A stretch of 64,000 bases of DNA from Streptomyces sp. CB01635 (GCF_002803065.1 NZ_NNBL01000003.1:1261461-1325460); one strand, 5' to 3'; positions 41,921 through 50,868 are shown, counted from the stretch's first letter. Numbers and translations: made by a program. The notes: a model not told the origin generated them from the letters alone.

Positions 41921-43405
41921 TCAGTCCAGAAGCCCCAACTGCCCAGCCGCCCGGATCGCGAGCCACACCTCGGCGAAGGACGCCGTGGCGGACAGATCGC
42001 GGCCCGTCAGCTCGCTGAAGCGGCGGAGGCGGTAGGAGAGGGTGTTGGGGTGGATGTGGAGCGCGGTCGCGGCCTCGTCCGTGCGCCGGTCGCGCTCCAT
42101 CCAGGTACGCACGGAGGGGAGCAGACGGGAGCCATGGCTGCTGTCGTAGCGCAGTGCGTCGCCCAGCACGTGGTCCACCAGGGCTGTGAGCGCGGCGGGG
42201 TCGTCGGGCAGCCAGCGGCCGGTGGCGTCGTCGGCGTAGCGGACGAGCGGGCGGCCGGATGCCGCGGCGTGGGAGGCGGCCCACAGAGCCTCGCGCCGGG
42301 CGACCCGCAGCGAGGCGCCGGGCCGGACGGGGCGGCTCATGCCGGCCGTCACCCCCGGGAGGGCGGCGATCGTGTCGCCGAGCCGGGGCGAGCCGAAGAG
42401 GTAGCGGTCGTCGCCCCGGTTGAGGAGCAGGCAGGGCTCGTCGTGGAGGGCTTCCAGCACGGCCTGCTGCGTCACGCCCCTGACCACCGCCAGGGAGGCC
42501 TCGCCCTTGATGGAGTGGCGCAGCAGATGGCGCTTCGCGACGGCCGGATCGAGCGCGTCCTGCAGCAGCTCTGCCAGGATCTCGGTGCCTTCGCGGCGCA
42601 GCGTCTCGCGTTCCGTGCGGACCATGGCGAGCTGGAGTGCGGCCACGGTGGCGATGTGCTGCACGACGGCGAGGCCCGCCGGGCGCGCGCCGTCGTGGGC
42701 TATGGCGATGAGGAACCCGGCGGGTCCGCCGGGTGAGGGTACGGGAAGCGCGAATCCGCCGGGGATCGTCGGCGGGGCGTCCGCCGAGCGGGGCAGCAGG
42801 GACGGGTCCGGCGCGGGCACGCCGGGCAGCAGGGGCCGGCCCTGCCGGGTGCACAGGTAGATCGCGTATCCGGAGAGGTTCTCCAGGCGGCTGAAGAGTT
42901 CGGCCGTGTCCAGGTTCTCCGAGGTGAGCCAGCGCAAGGCGCCGAAGACCTGTAGCTGGGCGCCGAGCCGGTGGCGGGCGTCTTCCTGGACCGCGGCGGC
43001 GACTTCCTGCGCGACCGCGATGAAGGGAACGGCGAGCGGTACTTCCAGAACCGGCATGCCGCGCTCCTCGGCCGCGGCGTGGAACGCCTGGCGCAGCGGA
43101 GGCATGTGCAACTGGGCGGAGACGGCCAGGGCGGCCACCCCGGCGTCGTCGAGCCGTTCCAGGTAGGCCCGCTGCCCGGCGGCCGAGCGCGGCATCGCGA
43201 GACCCGTCGTCATGATTATTTCGGCGCCCAGGAGCCAGGGCGTGGGGTCGTCCAGCTCGCTGACATGCGCCCACGACACCGGGCGGGTCAGGCCCGCCGC
43301 GCCTGCGACCAGGCGCAACTGCAACGCGGGGTAGGACAGCAGGTCCGCGACGGTCACCCGCCGGCGGTTCACCCCGTCGGTGCGGTGTTCTTTGTGCTCA
43401 GCCAC
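41921..43405 (-). CDS. PucR-family transcriptional regulator
   Basis: A 494-aa regulator. The N-terminal PucR domain spans about residues 15-140 (TVADLLSYPALQLRLVAGA, then LDDPTPWLLGAEIIMTTG). The C-terminal HTH is TALHIHPNTLSYRLRRFSELTG (about 443-464). A GAF-like middle connects them. GTG 43403-43405 is the most upstream sensible start; GTG at the VNRRRVTVADLL position is an alternative. It is divergent from the NCS1 permease operon, and PucR proteins commonly activate purine, allantoin or amine catabolism, so it likely controls that operon in response to its substrate. Confidence 0.92.
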   Translation of the reverse strand: MAEHKEHRTDGVNRRRVTVADLLSYPALQLRLVAGAAGLTRPVSWAHVSELDDPTPWLLGAEIIMTTGLAMPRSAAGQRAYLERLDDAGVAALAVSAQLHMPPLRQAFHAAAEERGMPVLEVPLAVPFIAVAQEVAAAVQEDARHRLGAQLQVFGALRWLTSENLDTAELFSRLENLSGYAIYLCTRQGRPLLPGVPAPDPSLLPRSADAPPTIPGGFALPVPSPGGPAGFLIAIAHDGARPAGLAVVQHIATVAALQLAMVRTERETLRREGTEILAELLQDALDPAVAKRHLLRHSIKGEASLAVVRGVTQQAVLEALHDEPCLLLNRGDDRYLFGSPRLGDTIAALPGVTAGMSRPVRPGASLRVARREALWAASHAAASGRPLVRYADDATGRWLPDDPAALTALVDHVLGDALRYDSSHGSRLLPSVRTWMERDRRTDEAATALHIHPNTLSYRLRRFSELTGRDLSATASFAEVWLAIRAAGQLGLLD

Positions 43406-43563
43406 AAAATGAGGCTACCTCTTCGTGCCTGCACCGATTGCCGTGGCAATCCCTTGCCGTGCACACTCACCCGACCACCTGCACATGTTTCGCTGTCGCG
43501 CAAGAAACTGCCCGCCGCGTCCGCCGACGACCTGATCAACCTGCTCGCTCCCAAGGAGGACGA

Positions 43564-45105
43564 ATGAGTGATTCCCCGGCTCTGACGGAGGTGGAGCAGT
43601 ACGGCGTCGAACGCATCCCTGACTCGGACCGCTCCGCCAAGCCCCTGGACCTGTTCCGGGTCGCGTTCGGTGGCGCCAACACCTTCGCCACCTGCGTCCT
43701 GGGCGCCTTCCCCATCCTGTTCGGCCTCTCGTTCTGGCAGGGTCTCGCGGCGACCGTGCTCGGCCTTGTGGCCGGTGCGCTGATCCTGGCGCCGCTCGCG
43801 GTGTTCGGCCCGCGCAACGGCACCAACAACGCCGTGTCGTCCTCGGCCCACCTGGGTGTGCACGGCCGGATCGTCGGCTCGTTCCTCTCGCTGCTCACCG
43901 CCGTCGCGTTCTTCTCGATCTCCGTGTGGTCCTCCGGCGACGCACTGGTCGGCGGCGCACACCGGCTGATGGGCGTGCCGCAGAACGACGGCGTGTTCGC
44001 GCTGGCGTACGCCGTGTTCGCGCTGCTCGTGCTGACGGTGTGCGTGTACGGCTTCCGGTTCATGCTGTTCGTGAACAAGATCGCGGTGGTGGCGGCGTCC
44101 ACGCTGTTCGTCCTCGGCTTCTTCGCCTTCGCCGGGGACTTCGACCCGGGCTACCAGGGGTCGTTCTCGTCCGCCTCGGCCGCCGGGTTCTGGCCCGCCT
44201 TCATCGGCTCCGCCCTGATCGTGCTGTCCAACCCGGTGTCCTTCGGCGCCTTCCTCGGCGACTGGGCCCGCTACATCCCGGCACAGGCCTCGAACCGCCG
44301 GGTCGTCACGGCCGCGTTCGCCTCGCAGATCGCCACGATCCTGCCCTTCTTCTTCGGACTCGCCACCGCCTCGATCATCGCGGAGAAGGCGGCCAAGTAC
44401 ATGGACCCGAGCGCGTCGAACTACGTCGGAGGGCTCCTCGCGATCGCCCCGGGCTGGTACTTCCTGCCCGTGTGCCTGCTCGCGCTGATCGGCGGCATGT
44501 CCACCGGCACCACCTCGCTCTACGGCACCGGGCTCGACTTCTCCAGCGTGTTCACCCGCTTCAGCCGTGTGCAGGCGACGCTGTTCGTCGGTGTGCTGTC
44601 GATCGGGTTCATCTTCGTCGGGCGCTTCGCGGCCAACCTGTCGCAGTCCATCTCGACGTTCGCGACGCTGATCATCACCTGCACCGCCCCCTGGATGGTG
44701 ATCATGATGCTCGGCTGGCTGACCCGCCGCGGCTGGTACGACCCCGACTCGCTCCAGGTCTTCAACCGGCGCCAGAAGGGCGGCCGTTACTGGTTCACCC
44801 ACGGCTGGAACTGGCGCGGCATGGGCGCGTGGCTGACCTCCGCGGTCCTCGCCCTGATGTTCGTGAACCTGCCCGGCCAGTTCGTCGGCCCGCTCGGCGA
44901 CCTGGCCGGCGGAGTGGACCTCTCGCTCCTGGTGGGCCTGGGCGTCGCCGCGCTCCTCTACCTGGCCCTGCTGTGGCTCTTCCCCGAGCCGCGCGAGGTC
45001 TACGGGCCCCAGGGGCCGCGCCTGGTCCGCGCCTCGAACGCGCCCGTCCCGCCGATCACCGACGACGTCCCCGCGCCCGCCGTCGCCGCCGCGGAAAGGG
45101 CGTGA
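43564..45105 (+). CDS. NCS1-family nucleobase/hydantoin-type permease
   Basis: A 513-aa transporter with about twelve membrane segments. The N-terminal VEQYGVERIPDSDRSAKPLDLFRVAFGGANTF and GPRNGTNNAVSSSAHLG (about residues 79-95) are diagnostic of the cytosine/purine/hydantoin (NCS1) symporters. SNPVSFGAFLGDWARYIP matches the substrate-site helices. ATG 43564 has AAGGAGG upstream. It leads an operon with the cyclase-family and NTF2-like genes, under the divergent PucR regulator. The imported compound is likely a cyclic nitrogenous molecule, such as a pyrimidine or hydantoin (inference). Confidence 0.92.
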   Translation: MSDSPALTEVEQYGVERIPDSDRSAKPLDLFRVAFGGANTFATCVLGAFPILFGLSFWQGLAATVLGLVAGALILAPLAVFGPRNGTNNAVSSSAHLGVHGRIVGSFLSLLTAVAFFSISVWSSGDALVGGAHRLMGVPQNDGVFALAYAVFALLVLTVCVYGFRFMLFVNKIAVVAASTLFVLGFFAFAGDFDPGYQGSFSSASAAGFWPAFIGSALIVLSNPVSFGAFLGDWARYIPAQASNRRVVTAAFASQIATILPFFFGLATASIIAEKAAKYMDPSASNYVGGLLAIAPGWYFLPVCLLALIGGMSTGTTSLYGTGLDFSSVFTRFSRVQATLFVGVLSIGFIFVGRFAANLSQSISTFATLIITCTAPWMVIMMLGWLTRRGWYDPDSLQVFNRRQKGGRYWFTHGWNWRGMGAWLTSAVLALMFVNLPGQFVGPLGDLAGGVDLSLLVGLGVAALLYLALLWLFPEPREVYGPQGPRLVRASNAPVPPITDDVPAPAVAAAERA

Positions 45106-45110
45106 CGGCC

Positions 45111-45755
45111 ATGCGCCTCGTAGACCTGTCCGTCGAGCTCGCGACCGGCATGCCGGTCTACCCCGGCGACCCGCGCGTCACGATCACCCCGGCCCTGAGC
45201 GTCGCGGCGGACGGCGTGAACGTCCTGCACCTGGACATGGGGTCCCAGTCCGGTACGCATGTCGACGCGCCGTTCCACATCGACGATTCGCTGCCCACCC
45301 TCGACCAGCTCCCGCTGGACCGCTTCGTGGGAGAGGCCGTCGTCGTCGACGCCCGCGGCGCGCAGCCGCGTTCGCCGCTCGGGCCGGACCTCTTCGAGGG
45401 CCGGATCCGGGCCGGGGCGATCGTTCTCGTCGCCACCGGCTGGTCGGCGCACTGGGGCACCGACGACTACCTCACCCACCCCTACCTGACCAGGGAGGCG
45501 GCCGAACTCCTGGTCGCCGCGGGCGTGCGTACGGTCGGCATCGACGCGCTGAGTGTGGATCCCACCCCCGCCGACGAGTTCCCCGCCCACCAGATCCTGT
45601 GCGGGGCGCACGCCGTGATCGCCGAGAACCTGACCGGACTCGGCCCCCTGGTCGACGCGCAGGCGGCGGGCGAGCCCATCGAGGTCTCGCTGCTGCCGCT
45701 GAAACTGCCCGCCGCCGACGGCGCACCCGTACGCGCCGTCGCCCGCATCGGCTGA
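45111..45755 (+). CDS. Cyclase-family protein (kynurenine formamidase-like)
   Basis: A 214-aa metal-dependent hydrolase of the cyclase family (PF04199). It starts LVDLSVELATGMPVYPGDP and contains SGTHVDAPFHID (about residues 47-58), the HxGTHxDxPxH-type metal site. VGIDALSVDP and CGAHAVIAENL match the C-terminal active-site strands. The start ATG 45111 is six bases after the transporter stop, with AAAGGG ahead. Relatives hydrolyse N-formylkynurenine, cyclic imides or isatin, so here it may open the ring of the compound imported by the NCS1 protein. The substrate is inference. Confidence 0.9.
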   Translation: MRLVDLSVELATGMPVYPGDPRVTITPALSVAADGVNVLHLDMGSQSGTHVDAPFHIDDSLPTLDQLPLDRFVGEAVVVDARGAQPRSPLGPDLFEGRIRAGAIVLVATGWSAHWGTDDYLTHPYLTREAAELLVAAGVRTVGIDALSVDPTPADEFPAHQILCGAHAVIAENLTGLGPLVDAQAAGEPIEVSLLPLKLPAADGAPVRAVARIG

Positions 45756-45790
45756 ACCGCCCCGCACCCCTGCCGGAAGGAGCACGACCG

Positions 45791-46180
45791 ATGACCGACG
45801 ACGTCTTGAAGGCCGCCGACGCCCTGGTGTCCGCGTTCGGCGAAGGCCGCCTCGACGACTACTTCGGCGCGTTCACGCCGGACGCGACGTTCGTCTTCCA
45901 CACCACCGCCGAACGCGTCGCGTCCACCGCCGACTACCGCGCCCTGTGGAACCGCTGGGTCGCCGAGGACGGATTCCGGGTCGTGCGCTGCACATCGGCC
46001 GATCAGCTGGTGCAGCCCTTCGGCGACACTGCCGTGTTCAGCCACCGGGTCGAGACCACGGTGGCCACGACGGCCGGCGAGGAGACGTTCCACGAACGCG
46101 AGACGACCGTGTTCGCCCGCCAGGACTCCGGCCGCTGGCTCGCCGTCCACGAGCACCTCTCACCGGCGCCCGAAGCCTGA
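45791..46180 (+). CDS. NTF2-like (SnoaL/DUF4440-type) protein
   Basis: A 129-aa protein with the NTF2-like fold pattern: a helical start (VLKAADALVSAFGEGRLDDYFGAF), then DATFVFHTTAERV and a C-terminal sheet with HERETTVFARQDSGRWLAVHEHLS. The ATG at 45791 has GGAAGGAG upstream and lies 35 bases after the cyclase-family gene, so it belongs to the same operon. Members act as isomerases, dehydratases, or ligand-binding proteins; several conserved acidic/His residues leave catalysis possible. Function not assigned. Confidence 0.85.
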   Translation: MTDDVLKAADALVSAFGEGRLDDYFGAFTPDATFVFHTTAERVASTADYRALWNRWVAEDGFRVVRCTSADQLVQPFGDTAVFSHRVETTVATTAGEETFHERETTVFARQDSGRWLAVHEHLSPAPEA

Positions 46181-46191
46181 CGTGCCGCTCG

Positions 46192-46234
46192 GCGACGTTG
46201 CCCGGAACGCCTCAGGCGTCCCGGGCAACGTCGC
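46192..46234. terminator. Long terminator hairpin
   Basis: GCGACGTTGCCCGG pairs exactly with CCGGGCAACGTCGC, and the inner bases ACGCCT/AGGCGT also pair, giving one of the longest stems in the window. It begins 11 bases after the NTF2-like stop. Confidence 0.88.
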
Positions 46235-46250
46235 TGTCATTCGGGCACCG

Positions 46251-46673
46251 TCACCCCCGCGCCGGTCCACTCGTCGAGTCCCTGGCCTGGAGGGACGTAC
46301 GCGGGACCACCGTCTGCAGTGGTTATCCGTGCCCGCGATGCGCTCCTGAAGGAGTCCCGCCGCTGCGAACCCCAGGTCACACGACGGGAGTTGGAGCGAG
46401 GTCAGTGACGGGGTGACCAGTTCGGGCCGGCTCGCGGCCCGCGTCGCGCAAGGCGGCCAGGGCGCCCACCGTCATGAGGTTGTTCGCCACGGACACGGCG
46501 TCCCGGGGTTCCGGCAGGGCGAGGAGCCGCTCCATCGCGGCCCGTCCGCCCTCGACGCGGAAGTCGCCGTGGCAGGCGTACTCGGCGGGCGACTCGACCT
46601 GCCCCGTCTCCCGCAGACGGCCCTGCAGGACCGCGCGGTATCCGGCGAGACACTCGTCCGATTTGACGGTCAT
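46251..46673 (-). pseudogene. LacI-family regulator remnant (C-terminal half, frameshifted)
   Basis: Only the sensor-domain part of a LacI gene remains. The frame from 46673 reads GDFRVEGGRAAMERLLALPE then VANNLMTVGALAALRDAG, unmistakable LacI sequence. It breaks after RDAG; a second frame continues LPSCDLGFAAAGLLQERIAG, and a third ends TVVPRTSLQARDSTSGPARG at 46251. So at least two frame changes and a small deletion separate the segments, and the DNA-binding N-terminus is missing. It faces away from the permease remnant at 46725, as an original regulator would from its transport operon. Confidence 0.85.
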
Positions 46674-46724
46674 TCAGGTGGGTACCGCGTCGTTCAGCCT
46701 CCTCCGCGGCCAACCCTTCCAGCC

Positions 46725-46856
46725 GGCACCCAGTACGGCGCGAACTGGAACCACGTCCTGGCCGCCGCCGTGGTCGCCGTGATACCCATGCTCGCCCTCT
46801 TCCTCGTATCCCAGCGCCAGATGGTCGAGTCCATCAAGACTTCCGGCCTGAAATGA
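46725..46856 (+). pseudogene. ABC sugar permease remnant (C-terminus only)
   Basis: About 43 codons of a MalG-type permease end: YGANWNHVLAAAVVAVIPML then SQRQMVESIKTSGLK, the last helix and tail. Upstream bases to about 46680 contain a frameshifted piece of the same gene. It lies 45 bases before an intact FGGY kinase and directly faces the LacI remnant, so the transport genes that once lay between were removed. Confidence 0.8.
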
Positions 46857-46901
46857 CCCCAGCGCAACGCTCCGGAACGAACCGAGAAATACGGTGCTCG
46901 T

Positions 46902-48380
46902 ATGCCTCAGTCAGCAGTCATCGGTGTGGACATCGGAACGTCCAGCAGCAAAGGCGTCCTCGTCGGCCTCGACGGCACCGTGCTGCACACGGCCGTCCGT
47001 GAACACGCCGTCGACCGCCCGGCCCCCGGACACGTCGAGATGGACGCGGACATCTGGTGGGGCGAATTCGTCTCCCTGACCCGCGAGTTGACCACCGCGC
47101 ACGACGCGGAGGTCATCGCGGTCGGGGTCAGCGGCATGGGCCCCTGCGTGCTGCTCGCCGACGAGAACGACACACCTGTACGCCCCGCGATCCTCTACGG
47201 CGTGGACACCCGCTCCGTCCCCCAGATCGAGCGGCTCGAGAGCGAGCTGGGCGCCGAAGAGATCGCCCACCGCTGTGGCTCGCGGCTCACGACCCAGGCG
47301 GCGGGGGCCAAGGTGGCGTGGATCGCCGAACAGGAACCGGAGCTCTACGCCCGCGCCCGCAGGCTCTACATGCCCAGCTCCTGGCTCGTACGCAAACTCA
47401 CTGGCGCCTACGTCCTCGACCACCACTCGGCCAGCCAGAGCACCCCGCTCTACGGCACCCTGACCCGCGACTGGTACACCCCGTGGAGCGACCTGATCGC
47501 CCCCGGCATCGAACTTCCCGAACTGCGCTGGTCCGGCGAGGCGGCTGGCACGGTGACCGCCGAGGCCGCGCGCCTCACCGGCCTGCCAACCGGTATCCCG
47601 GTCACCACCGGAACCATCGACGCCTGGGCCGAGGCGCTGAGCGTCGGCGCACACGGGATCGGCGACCTCATGCTCATGTACGGCACGACGATGTTCCTCG
47701 TCCACACCGTGCCGGGGCTGCTGCGCGACCCCTCGCTGTGGAGCACCGTCGGCGCCCTCCCCGACACCCGCAACCTCGCCGGCGGAATGGCAACGTCCGG
47801 CGCTGTCACGAGCTGGCTGCGCGACCTGTTCGGCAGCGACGACTACCGACAACTGCTGCGCCTGGCCGAGGAGTCGGGCCCAGGTGCGGGCGGCCTGCTG
47901 ATGCTTCCGTACTTCGCCGGGGAGCGCACCCCGATCACCGACCCACGGGCGCGCGGCGTCATCGCGGGCCTCACGCTGTCCCACACCCGCGGAGACCTGT
48001 ACCGGGCAGCCCTGGAAGGCACGGCGTACGGAGTGCGGCACAACGTCGAGGCCATCGAAGCGGCCGGGGGTGACATCCGCCGCGTCGTCGCTGTCGGCGG
48101 CGGCACCCAGGGACGCCTGTGGACCCAGATCGTCTCCGACGTCACCGGCAGGGCCCAAGAGGTGCGTACGACCTCGATCGGCGCCTCCTACGGAGGGGCG
48201 CTCCTCGCCGCCCAACTGGTGGCCGACGCCCGCATCGACGCATGGAACCCGGTCCAGGAAGTCGTCACCCCCCGCCCGGAGATGACGTCCCGCTACGACG
48301 AGCTGTACGCGCTCTACCGCGAGCTCTACCCGGCGTCGTCCCACGTCGTCCACGCGCTGGCCGACTTCCAGTCCCGCTGA
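46902..48380 (+). CDS. FGGY-family sugar kinase (xylulokinase/gluconokinase-like)
   Basis: A 492-aa carbohydrate kinase. The N-terminal phosphate loop is VIGVDIGTSSSKGVLVGLDG (residues 6-25); WWGEFV, GVSGMGPCVLL and the ADP-side motif VVAVGGGTQGRLWTQIVSDVTG (about 390-411) are typical. TTGTIDAWAEALSVGAHGIGDLMLMYGTT provides the domain-hinge Asp that acts as base. It appears intact, but the transport and regulator genes beside it are remnants. The phosphorylated sugar is not certain, with xylulose or gluconate among the options. No strong ribosome site precedes ATG 46902. Confidence 0.9.
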   Translation: MPQSAVIGVDIGTSSSKGVLVGLDGTVLHTAVREHAVDRPAPGHVEMDADIWWGEFVSLTRELTTAHDAEVIAVGVSGMGPCVLLADENDTPVRPAILYGVDTRSVPQIERLESELGAEEIAHRCGSRLTTQAAGAKVAWIAEQEPELYARARRLYMPSSWLVRKLTGAYVLDHHSASQSTPLYGTLTRDWYTPWSDLIAPGIELPELRWSGEAAGTVTAEAARLTGLPTGIPVTTGTIDAWAEALSVGAHGIGDLMLMYGTTMFLVHTVPGLLRDPSLWSTVGALPDTRNLAGGMATSGAVTSWLRDLFGSDDYRQLLRLAEESGPGAGGLLMLPYFAGERTPITDPRARGVIAGLTLSHTRGDLYRAALEGTAYGVRHNVEAIEAAGGDIRRVVAVGGGTQGRLWTQIVSDVTGRAQEVRTTSIGASYGGALLAAQLVADARIDAWNPVQEVVTPRPEMTSRYDELYALYRELYPASSHVVHALADFQSR

Positions 48381-48621
48381 ACACCAGGTGGTACCCCTGC
48401 CGTGCAGGGCCTCTCCCACACTCTTCCCTCCCGCACACCTGCGGAGCATCCGCATGCCCCACGCCGTCCCGCAGCCCGTCACGCCGCCCGCCGCCGAGCC
48501 CGACACCGTATGGCGAGCCCGGGCCCCGGTTCGCTCCCGAGCTCGTCTTCAACGCTCCGGTGCCGCACGCGATGTGGGCGTTCGACCGGAGATCGGACCG
48601 GAAAGTGAGAGGGTCTTGAAA

Positions 48622-49512
48622 ATGCGTACCACGGGATACACAGCGGCAGAATATGGCGACGTCAGCGTGCTCGTAGGCGCCCAGCGAGGTGCCTACCCGT
48701 ACGGCAACACGCTGTTGGTGCGTGGCACGGCCGAATCGCTGGTCGTCGACCCGTCGTTGTCGCTCGTCGAAGGCGCGCCACCCGCGGACCTGGTCCTCGT
48801 GAGCCATGCGCACGAGGACCACATCGCCGGTCTCGGCAGTTACGAGGTGCCGGTCCACACTCACGAAGGTGACCTCGACGCGCTGCGATCCCGCGAAGCT
48901 CTGGTCGCCGGGATCGGGCTGCCACCCGAAGAGGTCGACGCCGTCGACAAGATGATGCGGGACGAGTTCCATGTGCAGGGGCGACCGGACGCCAAGGGGT
49001 TCGAGGACGGGACCGTGTTCGACCTCGGCGGCCGCACCGTGACCGTCGTGCATCTGCCCGGGCACACCGCGGGCCACAGCGGCTTCCTGATCGAGCCGGA
49101 CGGCTTCCTGTTCGTGGGGGACATCGACCTGACGTCGTTCGGTCCCTACTACGGGGACCTCGGCAGCAGTCTCGTGGACTTCGAGGCGTCGATGCGCCGG
49201 TGCCGGGAGATCGACGCCCGCTGGTACGGCACGTCCCACCAGAAGGGCGTGATCGAGGGCGCCGAGGAATTCCGGCGTCGGCTCGACGCCTTTGCCGGCG
49301 TGGTGGCCAAGCGCGAGGCGGCACTGCTCACGTTCCTCGGAGAGCCGCGGACCGTCGAGGAGATCGTCGAGCACAGGCTCGTCTACCGGCCCCACGTCGA
49401 AGGGCCGCATGTGAGGCCGGTCGAGCGGAGGACGGCGGTGCAGCACCTGGACGTGCTGAGGGGCGGAGGGCTGGTCGCCGAGGTGGAGCAGGGACGGTTC
49501 CGCGCGACGTAG
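48622..49512 (+). CDS. MBL-fold metallo-hydrolase
   Basis: A 296-aa metallo-beta-lactamase-fold hydrolase. The zinc motif SHAHEDHIAG gives His62, His64, Asp66 and His67; LPGHTAGHSG (about 145-154) and GDIDLTSFGPYYGD (about 167-180) supply the remaining ligands. A C-terminal helix/winged-helix-like region (about 235-296) resembles the LACTB2-type tail. ATG 48622 follows GAGAGGG. It stands alone 242 bases after the kinase. Relatives are glyoxalase II-like or nuclease-like; the substrate cannot be given. Confidence 0.88.
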   Translation: MRTTGYTAAEYGDVSVLVGAQRGAYPYGNTLLVRGTAESLVVDPSLSLVEGAPPADLVLVSHAHEDHIAGLGSYEVPVHTHEGDLDALRSREALVAGIGLPPEEVDAVDKMMRDEFHVQGRPDAKGFEDGTVFDLGGRTVTVVHLPGHTAGHSGFLIEPDGFLFVGDIDLTSFGPYYGDLGSSLVDFEASMRRCREIDARWYGTSHQKGVIEGAEEFRRRLDAFAGVVAKREAALLTFLGEPRTVEEIVEHRLVYRPHVEGPHVRPVERRTAVQHLDVLRGGGLVAEVEQGRFRAT

Positions 49513-49564
49513 GCGCTTTGCGGTCGGCTGCAACAGGCCTGAGTCTGTGGGGACTTCGCGCGGA

Positions 49565-49605
49565 GACCGGCCAACGGTGGCTGGTGTGCTCACCGTTGGC
49601 CGGTC
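49565..49605. terminator. Bidirectional terminator hairpin
   Basis: A perfect 15-bp stem (GACCGGCCAACGGTG and complement) with an 11-base loop, between the convergent MBL and SapA-like genes. Confidence 0.88.
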
Positions 49606-49647
49606 GGTGGTGCGTCGGTCAGCTGTGCGTTGTCGCGCGGCGAGCGA

Positions 49648-50097
49648 TCAGCGGGTCGTGGTGACCCGGTGCTCCCGGAGCGCGGCACAGTTGGACCCGG
49701 TCACCTGGACGTACACGTTGCTGATGTTGCCGCCCCAGTCGACGCAGTGGCCCTTGCCGTAGACGTAGATGGGACCCGCGTAGGACGTGTACTGCCCGTA
49801 GTCCTGGTCTCCCTGGTCGGTGTCGGAGACGTAGATCCAGGCGGACATGTCCAGCCGGGTGCCGGGGTTCTTGCGGATCGTCGCGACGCAGTTCTTGCCG
49901 TTCGTGGAGTTGTACGTGAGGTAGACCGTGCCCAGTGAGCCGATGGGGGCCGAGTTCACGGTCTTGTAGCTGCTCCCGCACACCTTCTGCGGCGTGGTGT
50001 TGGGTGTGGCGGAGGCGGGTCCCGCCAGAGCGGTCGTGCCCCCGAGGGCCAGGGCTGCCAGGGCGGCGCCAGTCAGGACAGGTCGGCTGAATCGCAT
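49648..50097 (-). CDS. sapA: Spore-associated protein A-like secreted protein
   Basis: A 149-aa exported protein. A signal peptide with an Ala-rich core ends ASA near residue 30. The mature part has QKVCGSSYKTVNSAPIG, GTVYLTYNSTNGKNCVATIR and YTSYAGPIYVYGKGHCVDWGG, matching my recollection of the Streptomyces spore-associated protein A family, including its conserved cysteines. ATG 50095-50097 has AAGGGGG upstream. SapA coats aerial hyphae or spores in S. coelicolor; the biochemical role is unknown. It is transcribed alone. Confidence 0.85.
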   Translation of the reverse strand: MRFSRPVLTGAALAALALGGTTALAGPASATPNTTPQKVCGSSYKTVNSAPIGSLGTVYLTYNSTNGKNCVATIRKNPGTRLDMSAWIYVSDTDQGDQDYGQYTSYAGPIYVYGKGHCVDWGGNISNVYVQVTGSNCAALREHRVTTTR

Positions 50098-50277
50098 ATT
50101 TCCCCCTTGTGATCTTTGCGAGTTTGTTGCTCTTACATCATGTGACTCGCGACACATCAGGATGGTTGTGCCTCTCCGCAAGAGAAGTCGGATCCGGATC
50201 CTCGGGCCTGCCGACAGCGCCCAACGCCCTTGCGTGGACGACCGGTTGGCGGCATCACGACTTCTGGATGCGGAGCG

Positions 50278-50327
50278 GTACGGGGGAGGGCGTCTGCCGG
50301 GGGACGGGTGACGCCCTCCCCCCGTAC
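50278..50327. terminator. Terminator hairpin with one-base bulge
   Basis: GTACGGGGGAGGGCGTC pairs with its complement downstream apart from one extra C. It begins 9 bases beyond the stop of the zinc-finger gene and should end that transcript. Confidence 0.8.
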
Positions 50328-50335
50328 ACCGCGTT

Positions 50336-50629
50336 TCAGCCGGTCGCTGCCAGCACCTTGCAGTTCGCCCAGTGCGCGAGAGTCAGCGACGCGGTCCGCT
50401 CCGGGCGGCGTCGACGGGGCATGCTGCGGCGCGACTCGTCGGCCAGCGCCTCCCGGAGAGGAATCAGGTGAGCAGCCACCGCCGCCAGGCAGTAGTGCTC
50501 GTCCCGGCACGCGGAACAGGTCGCCAAGTGGGCGGTGACGGCGCGGGCCTCTTCCTCGGAGAGTGCGTCGAGCGTGTAGCCGGCCAGCCGGTCACGCGTG
50601 GTCTGGCATTCCTGGGAGTTACTGAACAT
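50336..50629 (-). CDS. Orphan anti-sigma-like zinc-finger protein
   Basis: A 97-aa protein with the ZAS motif HLATCSACRDE (His-x3-Cys-x2-Cys, about residues 35-45), preceded by the typical LAGYTLDALSEEEARAVTAH helix. The C-terminal half is basic and has no membrane segment. ATG 50627-50629 has AGAGGAC upstream. No sigma-factor gene is adjacent, and the response regulator is 250 bases away. It may be a soluble anti-sigma or a redox-sensing zinc protein. Function inferred from the motif only. Confidence 0.75.
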   Translation of the reverse strand: MFSNSQECQTTRDRLAGYTLDALSEEEARAVTAHLATCSACRDEHYCLAAVAAHLIPLREALADESRRSMPRRRRPERTASLTLAHWANCKVLAATG

Positions 50630-50868
50630 GTCGAGTCCTCTCCTGGCCACCGCACAGGCGCGGAATCGCGCAGCTGCGGCACATGAGGCGGGCAGGCGCC
50701 GAGGGCCGGTCGTGCCGCGGGGCACTGGGGCTCGAGAACCTGCTTCCGTTCATACGTTCAATGTGGCCGACGCGGTGCGATCGCGCGTCGTCCCCCTGAA
50801 GCGAATCGCGTCTACTGCATCCGTGGTATCCGATGCCCGGGCGTACGGCCGACGCCGTCCCGCCTGCT

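Noticed and set aside
46377..46673. A 98-residue frame considered as a small intact gene
   Set aside because: Its sequence matches the middle of LacI sensor domains, and the missing rest can be followed in other frames, so it is part of a pseudogene.
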